Source of the DNA: Symbiodinium microadriaticum | Lineage: Eukaryota > Sar > Dinophyceae > Suessiales > Symbiodiniaceae | Assembly: GCA_001939145.1 (NCBI GenBank) | Contig: LSRX01000047.1 | Location: 670,478 to 734,477, forward strand | Direction: 5' to 3' | Length of the DNA stretch: 64,000 bases | Shown: positions 43,717 to 53,500 of the stretch, in pieces | How positions within the stretch are numbered: position 1 is the stretch's first letter | Layout of the letters: each line of letters starts with the position of its first letter | The notes under the pieces: generated by a model | The model's input: the letters and a program-made list of their open reading frames with translations, nothing else | Database searches by the model: none | Told to the model about the DNA's origin: nothing | Translations under genes and position numbers: made by a program

Positions 43717-44733
43717 CACTACCACTACCACTACCTCTAACACCACTACGACCACGACCACTACCACTACTACTCCAACTGCCCTTGTTGGAGGTTTTGG
43801 GTTTGGGGTTCGGGTACCTTTATGGACAGACTTAGACCTTAGAGTACCTATGGAGGAACCCCTTTAAGGCCTGGGCTTAGGTCTATACGATATGGGTACG
43901 TGAAGCCCTTAACCCCGAAACCCTAAAAAGGAGCCTCAGGGATAATTTTGCGCCAGCGGTCCCGATCGCCGGCGTCGAGCCCTGGGGTGCATGAGACTGG
44001 GAGGCCATGACCCGTCGAAGGTCCTGGAACTTGTTTAAAAGGGCTCATACCCTAAATGCTAAACCCTAAACCTAAAAGTCCCAAATCCCCTAAACCCTAA
44101 ACCCTAGAGGCATTATGCTTATAGGGATTCTACTTATAAGGAGGGGATCAAAAGGCTGCCAAGGGGGCTTAGGGACTGTAGGGCTTCTAGGGATCATAGC
44201 GCTTGTCGGGTTTATGAGCTGTGTAGGGTCTATATAGAGCTGATCGGGAACAGGTTTAACCGGGGTTTAGGGTCTAGGGCTTTAGGTTGGTTTTTTTTTG
44301 CACGAGCATTGATCTTTTGCTTTGGGGTTTTAAGGTTTAGGGTTTCATGTTGAGTCCTGCAGCAACTCTGCGAAATTGATCTCCTGGCGCGGGGAGCGGC
44401 GGTTTGGCTTGACAGCCGGGTTTGGGATTGTTCTAGGGTTTTGGGGGTTGGGCTCGGGGTTGAAGCGCTTCGGCGATTGCCAAAGTCAGACGGCTTCTGG
44501 GTTCAAGTGATTCAAGTTGATATAAAGGTATCTCCAAGACCTACCTGGAGCTACCAAAACCGGCTTTTTCGTCGGGTTCCTATACATTCTACATTACGTC
44601 TTGTAATGAGAACCTATAAAAAGTAGGTTATGATAGCTTATTAAGTTTAAGGTATGTCCTTGGACTCATCGGCTTGGCCGCGGCCGATCACGCGCTGAAC
44701 CAGGGCAAGTAGGTGGCGGAAGTCAGAGTTGAC
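41509..44733 (-). CDS. EF-hand protein gene, exon chain (partial)
   Basis: Exons read on the minus strand: 44659-44733, 44357-44407, 43935-44023, 43306-43419, 43017-43118, 42189-42297, 41880-41928 and 41509-41574; more lie downstream (40687-40746, perhaps 39779-39898). From 43935 to 41509 all junctions keep phase. The join 42189/41880 creates the loop DRHGNGVLERKD (Asp1, His3, Asn5, Gly6, Leu8, Asp12), a full EF-hand split by an intron. It is followed by IAQGFKRLDIVLP and the helix NTLEMLVKMVD. Residues before it (KQINFALSFGSRKLYGRPIQ, ARSFFQALD) form the entering helix. Upstream is Pro/Ser/Glu-rich linker. EF-hand proteins bind calcium; role here unknown. The junction 44357 to 44023 does not match in phase, so an exon may be missing. 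Donors are GC or GA in all resolved introns. Confidence 0.65.
41605..41684. mobile_element. Palindromic MITE-like element, family P2
   Basis: CCTATAGTCTATAGTTT on the left and AAACTACAATGGAGACTATAGG on the right; AGGATCCT in the centre. Lies inside the 305-nt intron between EF-hand exons. Confidence 0.65.
41880..41928 (-). CDS. EF-hand gene exon (loop 1)
   Basis: 49 nt, GCACAG|GACATG ... CTTCAA|GCACC. Carries HGNGVLERKDIAQGF, the body of the first calcium-binding loop. Its open frame continues leftward into the intron. Confidence 0.6.
42189..42297 (-). CDS. EF-hand gene exon (entering helix)
   Basis: 109 nt, CATGAG|GCAGTG ... TGGACA|GACGCC (GA donor). Encodes AVRKVMKQINFALSFGSRKL through SFFQALD. 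The preceding exon ends with the same CATGAG followed by GC. Confidence 0.65.
42560..42762. repeat. CCCTAAA tract inside an intron
   Basis: Over twenty CCCTAAA/CCCCTAAA/CCCGAAA units in the 719-nt intron 42298-43016. A TTTAGGG stretch (42878-42920) lies near the other end. Confidence 0.9.
43017..43118 (-). CDS. EF-hand gene exon (linker)
   Basis: 102 nt, 34 codons, GGCCAG|GACAAG ... CATGAG|GCGCTT. Encodes DKENQLNIQNQTPAETSKAV then a near-repeat SKAVLPEA/SKAILPET. Disordered linker composition. Confidence 0.6.
43306..43419 (-). CDS. EF-hand gene exon (linker)
   Basis: 114 nt, 38 codons, ACTGAG|GCAAGC ... ACTCAG|GACCGG (GA donor). Encodes ASAGQKEPSTPRARDSLASP and FRLAQEPLSEEPPCTQ. Confidence 0.55.
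43442..43766. repeat. (ACT/ACC)n microsatellite inside an intron
   Basis: About 320 bp of CTA/TAC/ACC/GAC triplets, giving poly-valine in one frame. It lies within the intron 43420-43934. Confidence 0.97.
43935..44023 (-). CDS. EF-hand gene exon (linker)
   Basis: 89 nt, TTCCAG|GACCTT ... CCTGAG|GCTCCT (GC donor). In the frame that joins the next exon it reads STGHGLPVSCTPGLDAGDRD then RWRKIIPE. A second frame (DLRRVMASQSH) is also open and would follow the upstream exon in phase 0, so the frame is not final. Confidence 0.5.
44357..44407 (-). CDS. EF-hand gene exon (upstream)
   Basis: 51 nt, 17 codons, GTCAAG|CCAAAC ... CTGCAG|GACTCA (GA donor), reading PNRRSPRQEINFAELLQ. Confidence 0.5.
44537..44655. 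mobile_element. Palindromic MITE-like element, family P6
   Basis: ACCTACCTGGAGCTACCAAA on the left, and AAAAAGTAGGTTATGATAGC with TTTAAGGTA on the right. Confidence 0.5.
44659..44733 (-). CDS. EF-hand gene exon (upstream, helical)
   Basis: 75 nt, 25 codons, CATGAG|GTCAAC ... TCCAAG|GACATA (GA donor). Encodes VNSDFRHLLALVQRVIGRGQ-ADESK. Confidence 0.55.
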
Positions 44734-44879
44734 CTCATGAACATTTGGGTCTAGATTTTAGTTTTGTGACCACTAAACCCTAAACCCGTTTAGGGCGTAG
44801 GCTCTTGGGATTCGCCGGTTTGGGGTCTAGCGCTGCAAGGGGGTATAAGAATCTTAAGAGTTAGGATTATGTTTGGGGT

Positions 44880-45245
44880 TCAAGGATTTTTAAGCCTTTC
44901 CGGTTCAGGTGGATAGGGATTATGGGGGATTGTGAGGGGTTGAGAGCTTTGGGTTTCTGTTTTGGGTTGAGGGTTCCGGCTGGTTTCTGACTCTAAAGAC
45001 TTGGTTCTAAGCTCTTTGGAAGGGTAAAAAACCATGACGTCGAGCCACAAACAGAGCGACACAACCGAAGCCGGAAAGAATCTCCACAAGGACCCATCTC
45101 GAAGAAGCCACACTACTGATTCAGGGCCCTTCTGTAGTTCAGAATGCTGAGCCTCCTCCCTACACAGCATGAATCCGTCAAGTCTTAAATCCGTCTCAGA
45201 AGTCCAGATCCACCGTATCCGAACATGCGCTGTACACCTGTACAC
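44880..45245 (-). CDS. Possible minus-strand coding block
   Basis: Minus frame open for 121 codons with REEAQHSELQKGPESVVWLL. The 3' part contains a repeat-derived stretch. Could include an exon of the gene downstream. Low confidence. Confidence 0.3.
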   Translation of the reverse strand: MYRCTAHVRIRWIWTSETDLRLDGFMLCREEAQHSELQKGPESVVWLLRDGSLWRFFPASVVSLCLWLDVMVFYPSKELRTKSLESETSRNPQPKTETQSSQPLTIPHNPYPPEPERLKNP

Positions 45246-45498
45246 ACTTTAAACCCTACACTCTGAACATGATTCTGTTGAACGGGCCTTTCGGCAGTGG
45301 ATGAGCCCAGGATTTGCAACAATGCCGTGGCACAGATGCTCAGCCACTCCATGCAAGCATGCAAGGCTTGAAGCTTCTACAAAAGCCCTTTATGGGCCCT
45401 GCAATCCCGAGACCTTGAAACCGAAACACCCATCTATCACTAGTTATCATCCACAAGCTAAATCTTTTGTGCAATTCATAGCCCTTGAACATTAAGTC

Positions 45499-45655
45499 CT
45501 GAATCCCTAGGCCCTAAACCCTAAAATCCCGAATCCCTAGGCCCTTAACCCGAAAATTCCGAATCCCTAGGCCCTAAACCCTAAAATCCCGAATCTCTCT
45601 AGGCCCTAAACCCTAAAATCCTGAATCTCTATAGGCCCTAAACCCCTAAAAAAGA
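45499..45655. repeat. ~44-bp higher-order telomere-like repeat
   Basis: Four to five copies of a unit containing CCGAATCCCTAGGCCCTAAA followed by CCCTAAAAT. The array stops at the donor of the exon at 45659. Confidence 0.85.
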
Positions 45656-45658
45656 TGC

Positions 45659-45717
45659 CTGGCTGAGCCCAGGACCCGCTCCAAGGCACACTCCTGGAGT
45701 CGAACGCGCCTTTGGGC
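45659..45717 (-). CDS. Coiled-coil exon
   Basis: 59 nt, CCGGAG|GCCCAA ... GCCAG|GCATCT (GC donor), reading AQRRVRLQECALERVLGSA. Confidence 0.5.
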
Positions 45718-46088
45718 CTCCGGGCTTTTTGAAAGGGGCTCCGAAATTCAGGGCTTTAGGCTTCAAGGTTTGGGGGGTTCGGGGGTGGGGTTTCAGAAGT
45801 TCAGGGTTTGAGATGGTTTGAGTGTTCAGGCTTTAGGGTTGAAGGTTTAGAGTGGGGTTCTGAAGTTCAGGGTTTGAGTGTTCAGGCTTTAAGGTCGAAG
45901 GGGCTTAGGGTCTAAACCCTTTCCTGTGGGTCTTAGAGCTTCAAGTGTTCAGGATCTCCCTTGTTAGCTTGGGTCTTTAAGCCATGATTGCTGTAGGGTT
46001 TCGAAGGTGCGGTACAAAGGTCCTGCAAGTTTCATGCGATTTTATACGAATTCTCGGCCACCCCCCCTAGTAAACAAGCCCGCCCCCC

Positions 46089-46500
46089 NNNNNNNNNNNN
46101 NNNNNNNNNNNNNNNNNNNNNNNNNNNNNNNNNNNNNNNNNNNNNNNNNNNNNNNNNNNNNNNNNNNNNNNNNNNNNNNNNNNNNNNNNNNNNNNNNNNN
46201 NNNNNNNNNNNNNNNNNNNNNNNNNNNNNNNNNNNNNNNNNNNNNNNNNNNNNNNNNNNNNNNNNNNNNNNNNNNNNNNNNNNNNNNNNNNNNNNNNNNN
46301 NNNNNNNNNNNNNNNNNNNNNNNNNNNNNNNNNNNNNNNNNNNNNNNNNNNNNNNNNNNNNNNNNNNNNNNNNNNNNNNNNNNNNNNNNNNNNNNNNNNN
46401 NNNNNNNNNNNNNNNNNNNNNNNNNNNNNNNNNNNNNNNNNNNNNNNNNNNNNNNNNNNNNNNNNNNNNNNNNNNNNNNNNNNNNNNNNNNNNNNNNNNN
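46089..46500. other. Assembly gap (412 N) with (ACC)n flank
   Basis: Run of N followed by (ACC)n at 46501-46545. Confidence 0.99.
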
Positions 46501-47034
46501 ACCACCACCACCACCACCACCACCACCACCACCACCACCACCACCGCTACTACTACTTGCACCACTACTACTGCTATACTAATAATTGTATGTGTAAGCG
46601 CGACTACTGGGGAGCTGGATCACAGTCGTCTATAGGGTTCAAGACCCCAAACCCACGCCCCACACCTGTCACTGGTCGTTGCGTTTTCATCGGGGAAATT
46701 ATCCTACGACTCTTTGCTGTCTCTTTTCGGTGTCCTGAAATCAATAGCACACCTTTCTAATACCCTAATAGAAACCCTTGGGGGTCTGGAAGGAAGCCTA
46801 TCTCACTTACAACATCCAAGACACCTCCTCCAACTGCCCGCGGGCAGTGTTGGCACACCGTGGGCTCACGCGCACGGGCGCGGGAGCTGCGTGCGGCTGC
46901 CTTATACGGGGTTCCAAGGCTCATAACCAGGATCCCACACCTAGGGTTCTAGATTAGGGTCCTCTATTTTGGGAATCCCTAAGCCCTATAAATCCCAACG
47001 CCTATAAACCCTATTGCCCGCTATAGCCTCAACT

Positions 47035-47283
47035 CTATAGCCCCAACAAAAATCCAAGCCACTGGAAGGGGCTGTTCGGACTCTGCTCTTGCGACCTCTG
47101 CTTCGGCTGTGGCGAGGACTGCACGGCAGGCGCAGGCGAATAGCCCAAGGAAGCCAGGGCACCATACCTTTCAGAGTGGACTTTGTAAGTAGGTATACCG
47201 CGAGCTCTTTGTGGAAGTGCGGGAGGTTGAAAACAGCAGCAGTCTTTGCTTGAAGTCTTTATAAGGACCGTATACAATTTCAA
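47035..47283 (-). CDS. Possible minus-strand coding block with start codon
   Basis: Minus frame with ATG at 47283, containing RGIPTYKVHSERYGALASLG and a Pro/Gln/Ser-rich part. It begins about 200 bp after the stop of the 47.5-63.3 kb gene on the same strand, so it could be the next gene's first exon or 3' UTR. Confidence 0.35.
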   Translation of the reverse strand: MKLYTVLIKTSSKDCCCFQPPALPQRARGIPTYKVHSERYGALASLGYSPAPAVQSSPQPKQRSQEQSPNSPFQWLGFLLGL

Positions 47284-47490
47284 GGTTCCCTTCTATTCTA
47301 TCGGAACTCCAGTTTCGCGATCTGCTTAACCCTGGCCAGTGGCTGCGTACTTCGACGGACTGAGTCCAGCTTCTGTGCTTGAAGCCTTTATCATGCTACA
47401 CGCAAGTTTCGACGGGGAAGCACTCTATGCAACAACATCTTCGAATGCAGTGACGAGTTCTTGTTGAACCTCCTGCTCCCGCCCGCCAAC

Positions 47491-47586
47491 CTACGATGAG
47501 AAGACCAACACGTTGCTAACTCGCTGGATGAAGTGCAAGCTGTCACTTCTTCGGCTGCCCTCCAGCTGCATCAGCTTGTGGCGAGC
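47491..47586 (-). CDS. KIF15/HMMR-like gene, terminal exon
   Basis: 96 nt, GGCAAG|GCTCGC to stop TAG. Encodes ARHKLMQLEGSRRSDSLHFI-QRVSNVLVFSS. Confidence 0.65.
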   Translation of the reverse strand, partial: ARHKLMQLEGSRRSDSLHFIQRVSNVLVFSS

Positions 47587-50500
47587 CTTGCCAACGGAGT
47601 GTTTCTGGAATCATCGGATTTCACGGGCTGATGCTTGCCGAACCCTAAACCTCAAAACCCTGCACCACAAACCCTGAACTAACCTAAACCCTAAACCCTA
47701 AACCAATGAAAGCCGTCAGGACTGTCAAGCTGGCCTTGTTCAGGTCCAAGCGAAGCTGCGCACACTCCTCTTTAAGCCTCACTTTGCCAGGTGTCTTAAG
47801 GGGATCGGCAGGTAAACTGAGATGTAGGGGCTTCTTAAGCCGCACCTTGTCCCAGTTTCATAGGGGGCCTAGCATCGAAAGGTTAACGAGGATCGCAGGC
47901 TTAGGACTTTGGGGTTTTCGGCTTACGGGCAGGATCTAGGCTGCAGGAGGTATACTACTAATCCGTCAGGTGTGAGTTTAATAAGACCAGGTGGCTTCAC
48001 CGTGTAGCGGATCTTCTGCTTCTTGTTCACATGGCCGATGAGCTGTGCATGTCTATCCGCCACTTTTCCAAGATCGCTCTCGAAAAGAGCAACGCTCTCC
48101 AGCAAGCTGGAGTTGTCAACATGCAGTTGATCCTTCGCTCTTGTTAAGCAACTTACTTTGATTGATCCGCAATCGGGATAGAGAGCAAAATTACGAGCTT
48201 TCATTCTTAGGGTAATTATGATAAACCATCATCCTCAACAGCAGCCGAGGATCGTTTTCTTGCTTGAACTGCTGCAAGGACTGGGCCAGCTCCCGGTTGC
48301 ATGCCCGCAACTCCTCGTTCTCCTTCAAGCACGTGGCGATGTCCTCGTCTTGACGTTTTTGAACCTGAGGGAGGACGGTTGAGGGTAAGGGGTCTTCGAG
48401 CTTGTGCTTTAGAGTCTTCGAGTCCTGGTCTAGTGCTTCAGGGTTTGAGGTCTGTGGGATTTTAGGCTTAGGGCTTACTAGCCACTGGGGCCCAAGCCTT
48501 CCCGTAGGCGTGGCTGTCGTCTTTTTAGGCGCGAATTGGGCCATGGATACAGAAGACTCGTCTAAGCGTCGGAAGCTTCGGGAATCTCCACAAGATTTGC
48601 TGGTTCTTTCTGGCAGGATGTCAGGGCTTTGTATGAGGCCTCCGTTTCTTTCGATTCTCAGTGGAGCTTCTTGAATGACAGGAGGGCATTTCATGTGCAG
48701 TTGGATGGTCGTCATAGACTTGAGGGGCAGGACCACCTGCTCAGTGGTCACCTGCTTGGCAGCTGGTTTGAAAACCGGCAACAGCTGGAGTTTCCTGAGC
48801 ATCCCGCCAAGGTCGTGGTGCGAGTCTCGCACTCCGCATATGTAACCGTGGCACAGCATGCAACCAGTCTTCGCATCTTGCATGCCTGCTTGACTTGTGG
48901 TAAACATGAGGCGGTCATTGATGCTTGTGATGGTATTTCCGTGCTTGCAGGGGATGCCGTGGTGCGTCATGAGGAGACGGTCGAAGTTGCGGAGTTGTTT
49001 TGTGGAGGGTTTTGTGGTTGGAGTCAAGGGGTACAGGTAGCGCGGCGCTTCGGCATCCCAACTCGAGTCCGTTGGATGCTGGACACGGACCCTGCTTGCA
49101 TACCGGGCGCCAAGGCCATGCATCCAGGCCTTCAGGTTGTGCACGAGCAGCAGACTGTATGGGAAATGGCCTCTTTAGAGAGTCCTGTCTTTCTGGCTGC
49201 CAGCTTGGAACATGTCTGGTGGGCCCAAGCTCTGGCTCTTAGGCCCCCGCACTGCGTCTGTGTTTCGGCACCTTGTCAGCCTTGGAGCTCCGCTGCCAAT
49301 TGCCACGGCCTCTCTGAGGAGGACGGCCGGCTCCTCCTGCATACGTTGGCCATGCTTGCTTGTTTTCAGCCACCCTTGATCTTACTGGAACAGGTGCCAG
49401 GCTTCCAGCAGCATGATCATTTCCCTATCGTGCAGTCAGCATGGCAAGATTGTGGTTATAGGCTGGTTTGGTCTTGCCCCATAGATCTCGTTGATTTTGC
49501 ACCGTGTACACGGAAGAGATGCTTGTTTCTTCTGGCCCATAAGACTCAGACAACTCCGGCCCTCACCACGGAGTGGCCCACACTCAGCCGCCGACCCAAT
49601 CTGGGTTCCTTCGATTGCATTGTTCACCCTCCTGAGGAGATGTTCGAGGCCTCCTTTCCTAGTGAGGAGACGCTGCGCATGTACATGGACCCCTGGTACC
49701 TGCCCACACGACAGCAAGGCCTGCCTCAGCCCGCCCAGGTGCAAGCCCATAGGTTGCGCACAGGCCAGGACCGCGCAGCATGTTTCATGGCCCAGTACCA
49801 TTACCAACATGAGCTACCAGAGGCTATGTTGGCTCGGCACGGTCTCTTTGGATGCCTCTACCAATCCACGGCTGGCCCCCGCTTCTTCAATGGGGCGGAA
49901 ATCGCGATCATGCACTGCGCCAACTCCCCGATTTGGCTGTCTAGGAATGATAGGGAGCAAATGCGTATCCTGGGCAACAGCCTCTCCCCGGCGCAGGCGG
50001 TCTTCCCTTTGGCCTTGGCGTATCAGACGCTTGGCCACCCCTTCTCAACTGCGCAATTTCTGTTGCAAAGTTTGGCTATGCGTCTGAAAGCTTCCCAGAC
50101 GCGCTTTGTCACTTTTCAGGAGGGTTGGCTCTTCTGTCCAAAGGGGGCTGAGTTCATGGCTGTCTCCACTGTGCTGACCTGGTCACCACTGCAGGAAGTG
50201 CCTTTGCATCAGACCTGTCAGCATTTTTTGCTTCAGGCCCCAGAAGAGGCGCTCCATGTGATAGTGTCACCGGATGCTCATCTGCCGGCTGTTTTGCTTC
50301 TGCTGGGACAGCACCTCCCTGAGGAGGTTTCCGAGCAACTGTGTACTGAGCCTTTGCAAGCCCGGTCTGATTTCATTGAGGGGCCTAAAACAGCAGAGGC
50401 CCGCCTTGAGGTGGATTGCACGCCGCACCTGCCTCTGCAACAGCACCGTGCCGGCACGCCTGAGGTCCAGAATCTGCTGACCGTCCTCGGCAAGGAAACC

Positions 50501-53500
50501 GTCTATGTTCTGGTTCGGGATAGCCGCTGGTTTCTCTGGGGGCTTAGCCGTGTGATGGAACTTGAAGGGTGGCCCGCTGCGGAGCCGTATGATGAAGACT
50601 TCTGGGTTAACTTGAATGGCTTTCAGGTCCAAAGCCGGGAGGACTTCCGTGACACCCTCCATTTTCATTTCGGGGACAGATCCGAGTGCATACCGGAATG
50701 GCGTCTGCCTCTTGATTGCTTGGAGTGTTTTCGGGTTGTTGACCAGGCTGCCCCGCCACAGCTTCAGGTCTCTGGGCCGCTTGCCTTGGAAATCTGCAAG
50801 GGCTTCCCAATCATGCACCTTTTTGCCCTTGGGTGGAAGGCAGTTCTTGTGCCAAAGGTGATAAAAGACCAGCTCCGCGCCCACATTCTCTTCACTGAGC
50901 TGCCGAATAGTGCACGTGTGTCTCTGCCCTTGCTTTGGAGGGCCTGCCACAAACAGGTCTTCGTGGGGCTGCTCCGCTATATGCAGCAAGTGGCCCTAGG
51001 CAATCAAGATGAGGTGACCCAGGTCAAAGTCCAATGGGAGGGTACCAGTCTCTGGGAAGGATGCCTTCCTAGTGCACTCGCCTTTGAAGATGTGGCCACA
51101 CTTTGGCAGCAGGCTGGCGCGCCTTTCCCTTTTCCGGTGACGGTTCGCACCTATTCCGGTCCCAAGCATGTCCCCGAGGAGCTCACGCTTGCTGAGGCCT
51201 CCCTTGGCCCCTCGCCCAGTGGATTTGTTTCTAAGGGCCACAGACTGCTCATCAGCCTCATGCCGGAGACCAGAGGTGGTGGCGCCAAGGATGCAAAATA
51301 CCAGGCGGCGCAGTCTAACTTGGCACAGTACTTTCTGGAGAAAGGCTGGCAGCTCTCAGCTGTCACCTCAGCAGTCGATGCTCTGCTTGCCCATGCTGGC
51401 GCGGCTAAGGTGCAACGCGCTTTGGATGCAGCAGACCCCCAGCATAGATGGTCTCAGGTACAAGCACTATGCCGCCAGTGCGACCTGAGCCTTCCCGACG
51501 CCGCAAGCAGGGCCGCCAAGTCCCAGCAAACTGTGTTGCAAGAGGCCCATCGCAGATTTCAGCGCCAGACAAACCGCCCCTCTGCATCCAGCTTTCAGCT
51601 CGCGCCAGGTTTCTTTCGAAATGCAGATAATACCCCGGCTACAGTTCTCAAAAGTCTTCTGCCAGGCGCTTCAGGTGTTTGTCTGGTGGATGCCCAGGAG
51701 GCTCCGCGTTTGCTGCAGGCGTATGCCCAGTCCTCCCCGGACGAGCTGGGTTTGGTTATCTTGGGTCACGACTGCCCGGCCAAGGCTACATGTAAAGGTG
51801 AATGTGGTGTCCCCGCCACTACGTGCACAGGTGAGCAAGTCATTCTGCACGCGTGCTGGCACAGTCTCGGCCAGAGAGATCTGCACATCAGGTGCGAACA
51901 TGACGTCACTATGGCCCCCCCGGAAGCGGTCTGCCTTTGTTTTACGGTTTTCCGCGATGAGCACAGCGGCACCACAAGCTGGCAGGCCTTTTCCTCAAAC
52001 CCTGTTCGGGCTGTAGTGGACAAGCTGCGGGAGAGCGGCGTGGAGATATCTCTTGAGGCCCCCTGGGGCAGAAGCTTTCGGCTCGACGGCAAGGCTGCTA
52101 AACCAGATGACTGTGATTCGGTGCAGTTTCATTGTCGGGTGCCCAGAAGCGAGCTCCTGCCCATCCTCCGCCGCTCCGGGCACAATCTGGTTTATGCTAC
52201 ACCTAAGTCCTGGCGTAACGAGGTCTTGTCTGGCTTCTCGGTGCTCTGGGTTGCAGGCGGCCGCGATGAGGCGGTGGCGCAAAGTTTGCAGCTCCAGGAT
52301 CAACTTGGCATCGTGCGATCCCGCCAGCGTTATGGTATCAGGCTAGAGGAGACTGCCTTTCAGGCAGCCTGGCAGCAACTGAAACCGGGCATTGATGCCC
52401 CTCCCAAGGTCACAGTCAATGCTTTGTACAAGCTGTTGTCCGTGCCTCCCAACATCCGCAGCAAGGACCTTCAAGAATGGGCCGCCAAACTGCAATGGAC
52501 GGTCCGTCCACTCCGTTCGTTGGGCCCACGGGAATGGCTGGTTGGCGCCGATGGCCCGCCAGCATTAATCAGCAAGCCATTCTCATTCAGAAGGTCGAGG
52601 CCCGCCAAGACTCTCGCCCCGTCGTTCGTGCTGGTCGTCTGCCCAGGCTTCCGCCCGGCCCTGAGAACTCGTCAGAGGTCGACCCCCTGCAGGTGAATGA
52701 TCCCTGGAAGAATTATTTACATGCCACTGCTCCGCCTACCGCCGCGGCCAAACCTGGCCCATCTGCGGCACCTCGTGCCCCGGCTGCCCCGACGCAGGCC
52801 AAATTTGATCAACAGGACGAGCGTCTTCAAAAACTTGAGGCCGGCTTGGCTGAGGTCCAGCGAGGCCACCAGGCCATGGCGCAGCAGCTTTCCAGCACGC
52901 AGGTTGCGGTAGAAGGTCAGGTGAATCAGGTTCGAGCTGAGTTGGGCACCTTTGCTAAAGACTTTACCTCGCAGCTGTTAGAAAATGCAGAGGCACAGCA
53001 GCAGGCGCAGGCCCAGCAGCAAATGCAACTGCAACTTGGCCTCCAGGAGATCAAGAGTTTGCTGCAAGCTTCCCCGCGCCGTGCATCCCACCCCAGCAAA
53101 CGAGCGGTTGAACCTGGCGGCCAAAGCCCTCCGCCCATGGAGTTAGATGGTCAGTTGTGACGGCGGTGCGCTGAGGCCACCCACTTTCCTGGACTGGGTG
53201 TGCCTCTCTGCGTTGCTGGCCCTTTGAACGTTATGCCAGCTTTTGCCAGGTTTTCAGTGACGGGGACAGCATTGCGTCCCAGACACGTTCATGTTCTGTT
53301 TTCGGGGTTCTCAGCCTCGCAGGCTGAGAAGGGGTTCTGGCCGGTTTGCTGCCGTGAAGGTTCTTTTGATCTTTGGATGATCGGTTTTCGTTATGGTGAG
53401 GCCCTGAACCCGGGGCCTGCTTCCTGTGCCACAGTCACCTTTGCGGTTATCAACCCGACCACCATTCTTGACAAGGAATGGCAAATTCAGCAAGTCGGAG

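Noticed and set aside
43585..43767. Poly-valine ORF
   Set aside because: Translation of the (ACT/ACC)n microsatellite.
48191..49144. 317-codon minus-strand ORF
   Set aside because: It crosses the retrotransposon boundary at 48480. Only its 3' part (48254-48364) is a real exon; the rest is antisense to the methyltransferase.
50267..50989. 240-codon minus-strand ORF
   Set aside because: Antisense to ORF1 of the retrotransposon. High GC and codon bias of the sense frame keep the opposite frame open.
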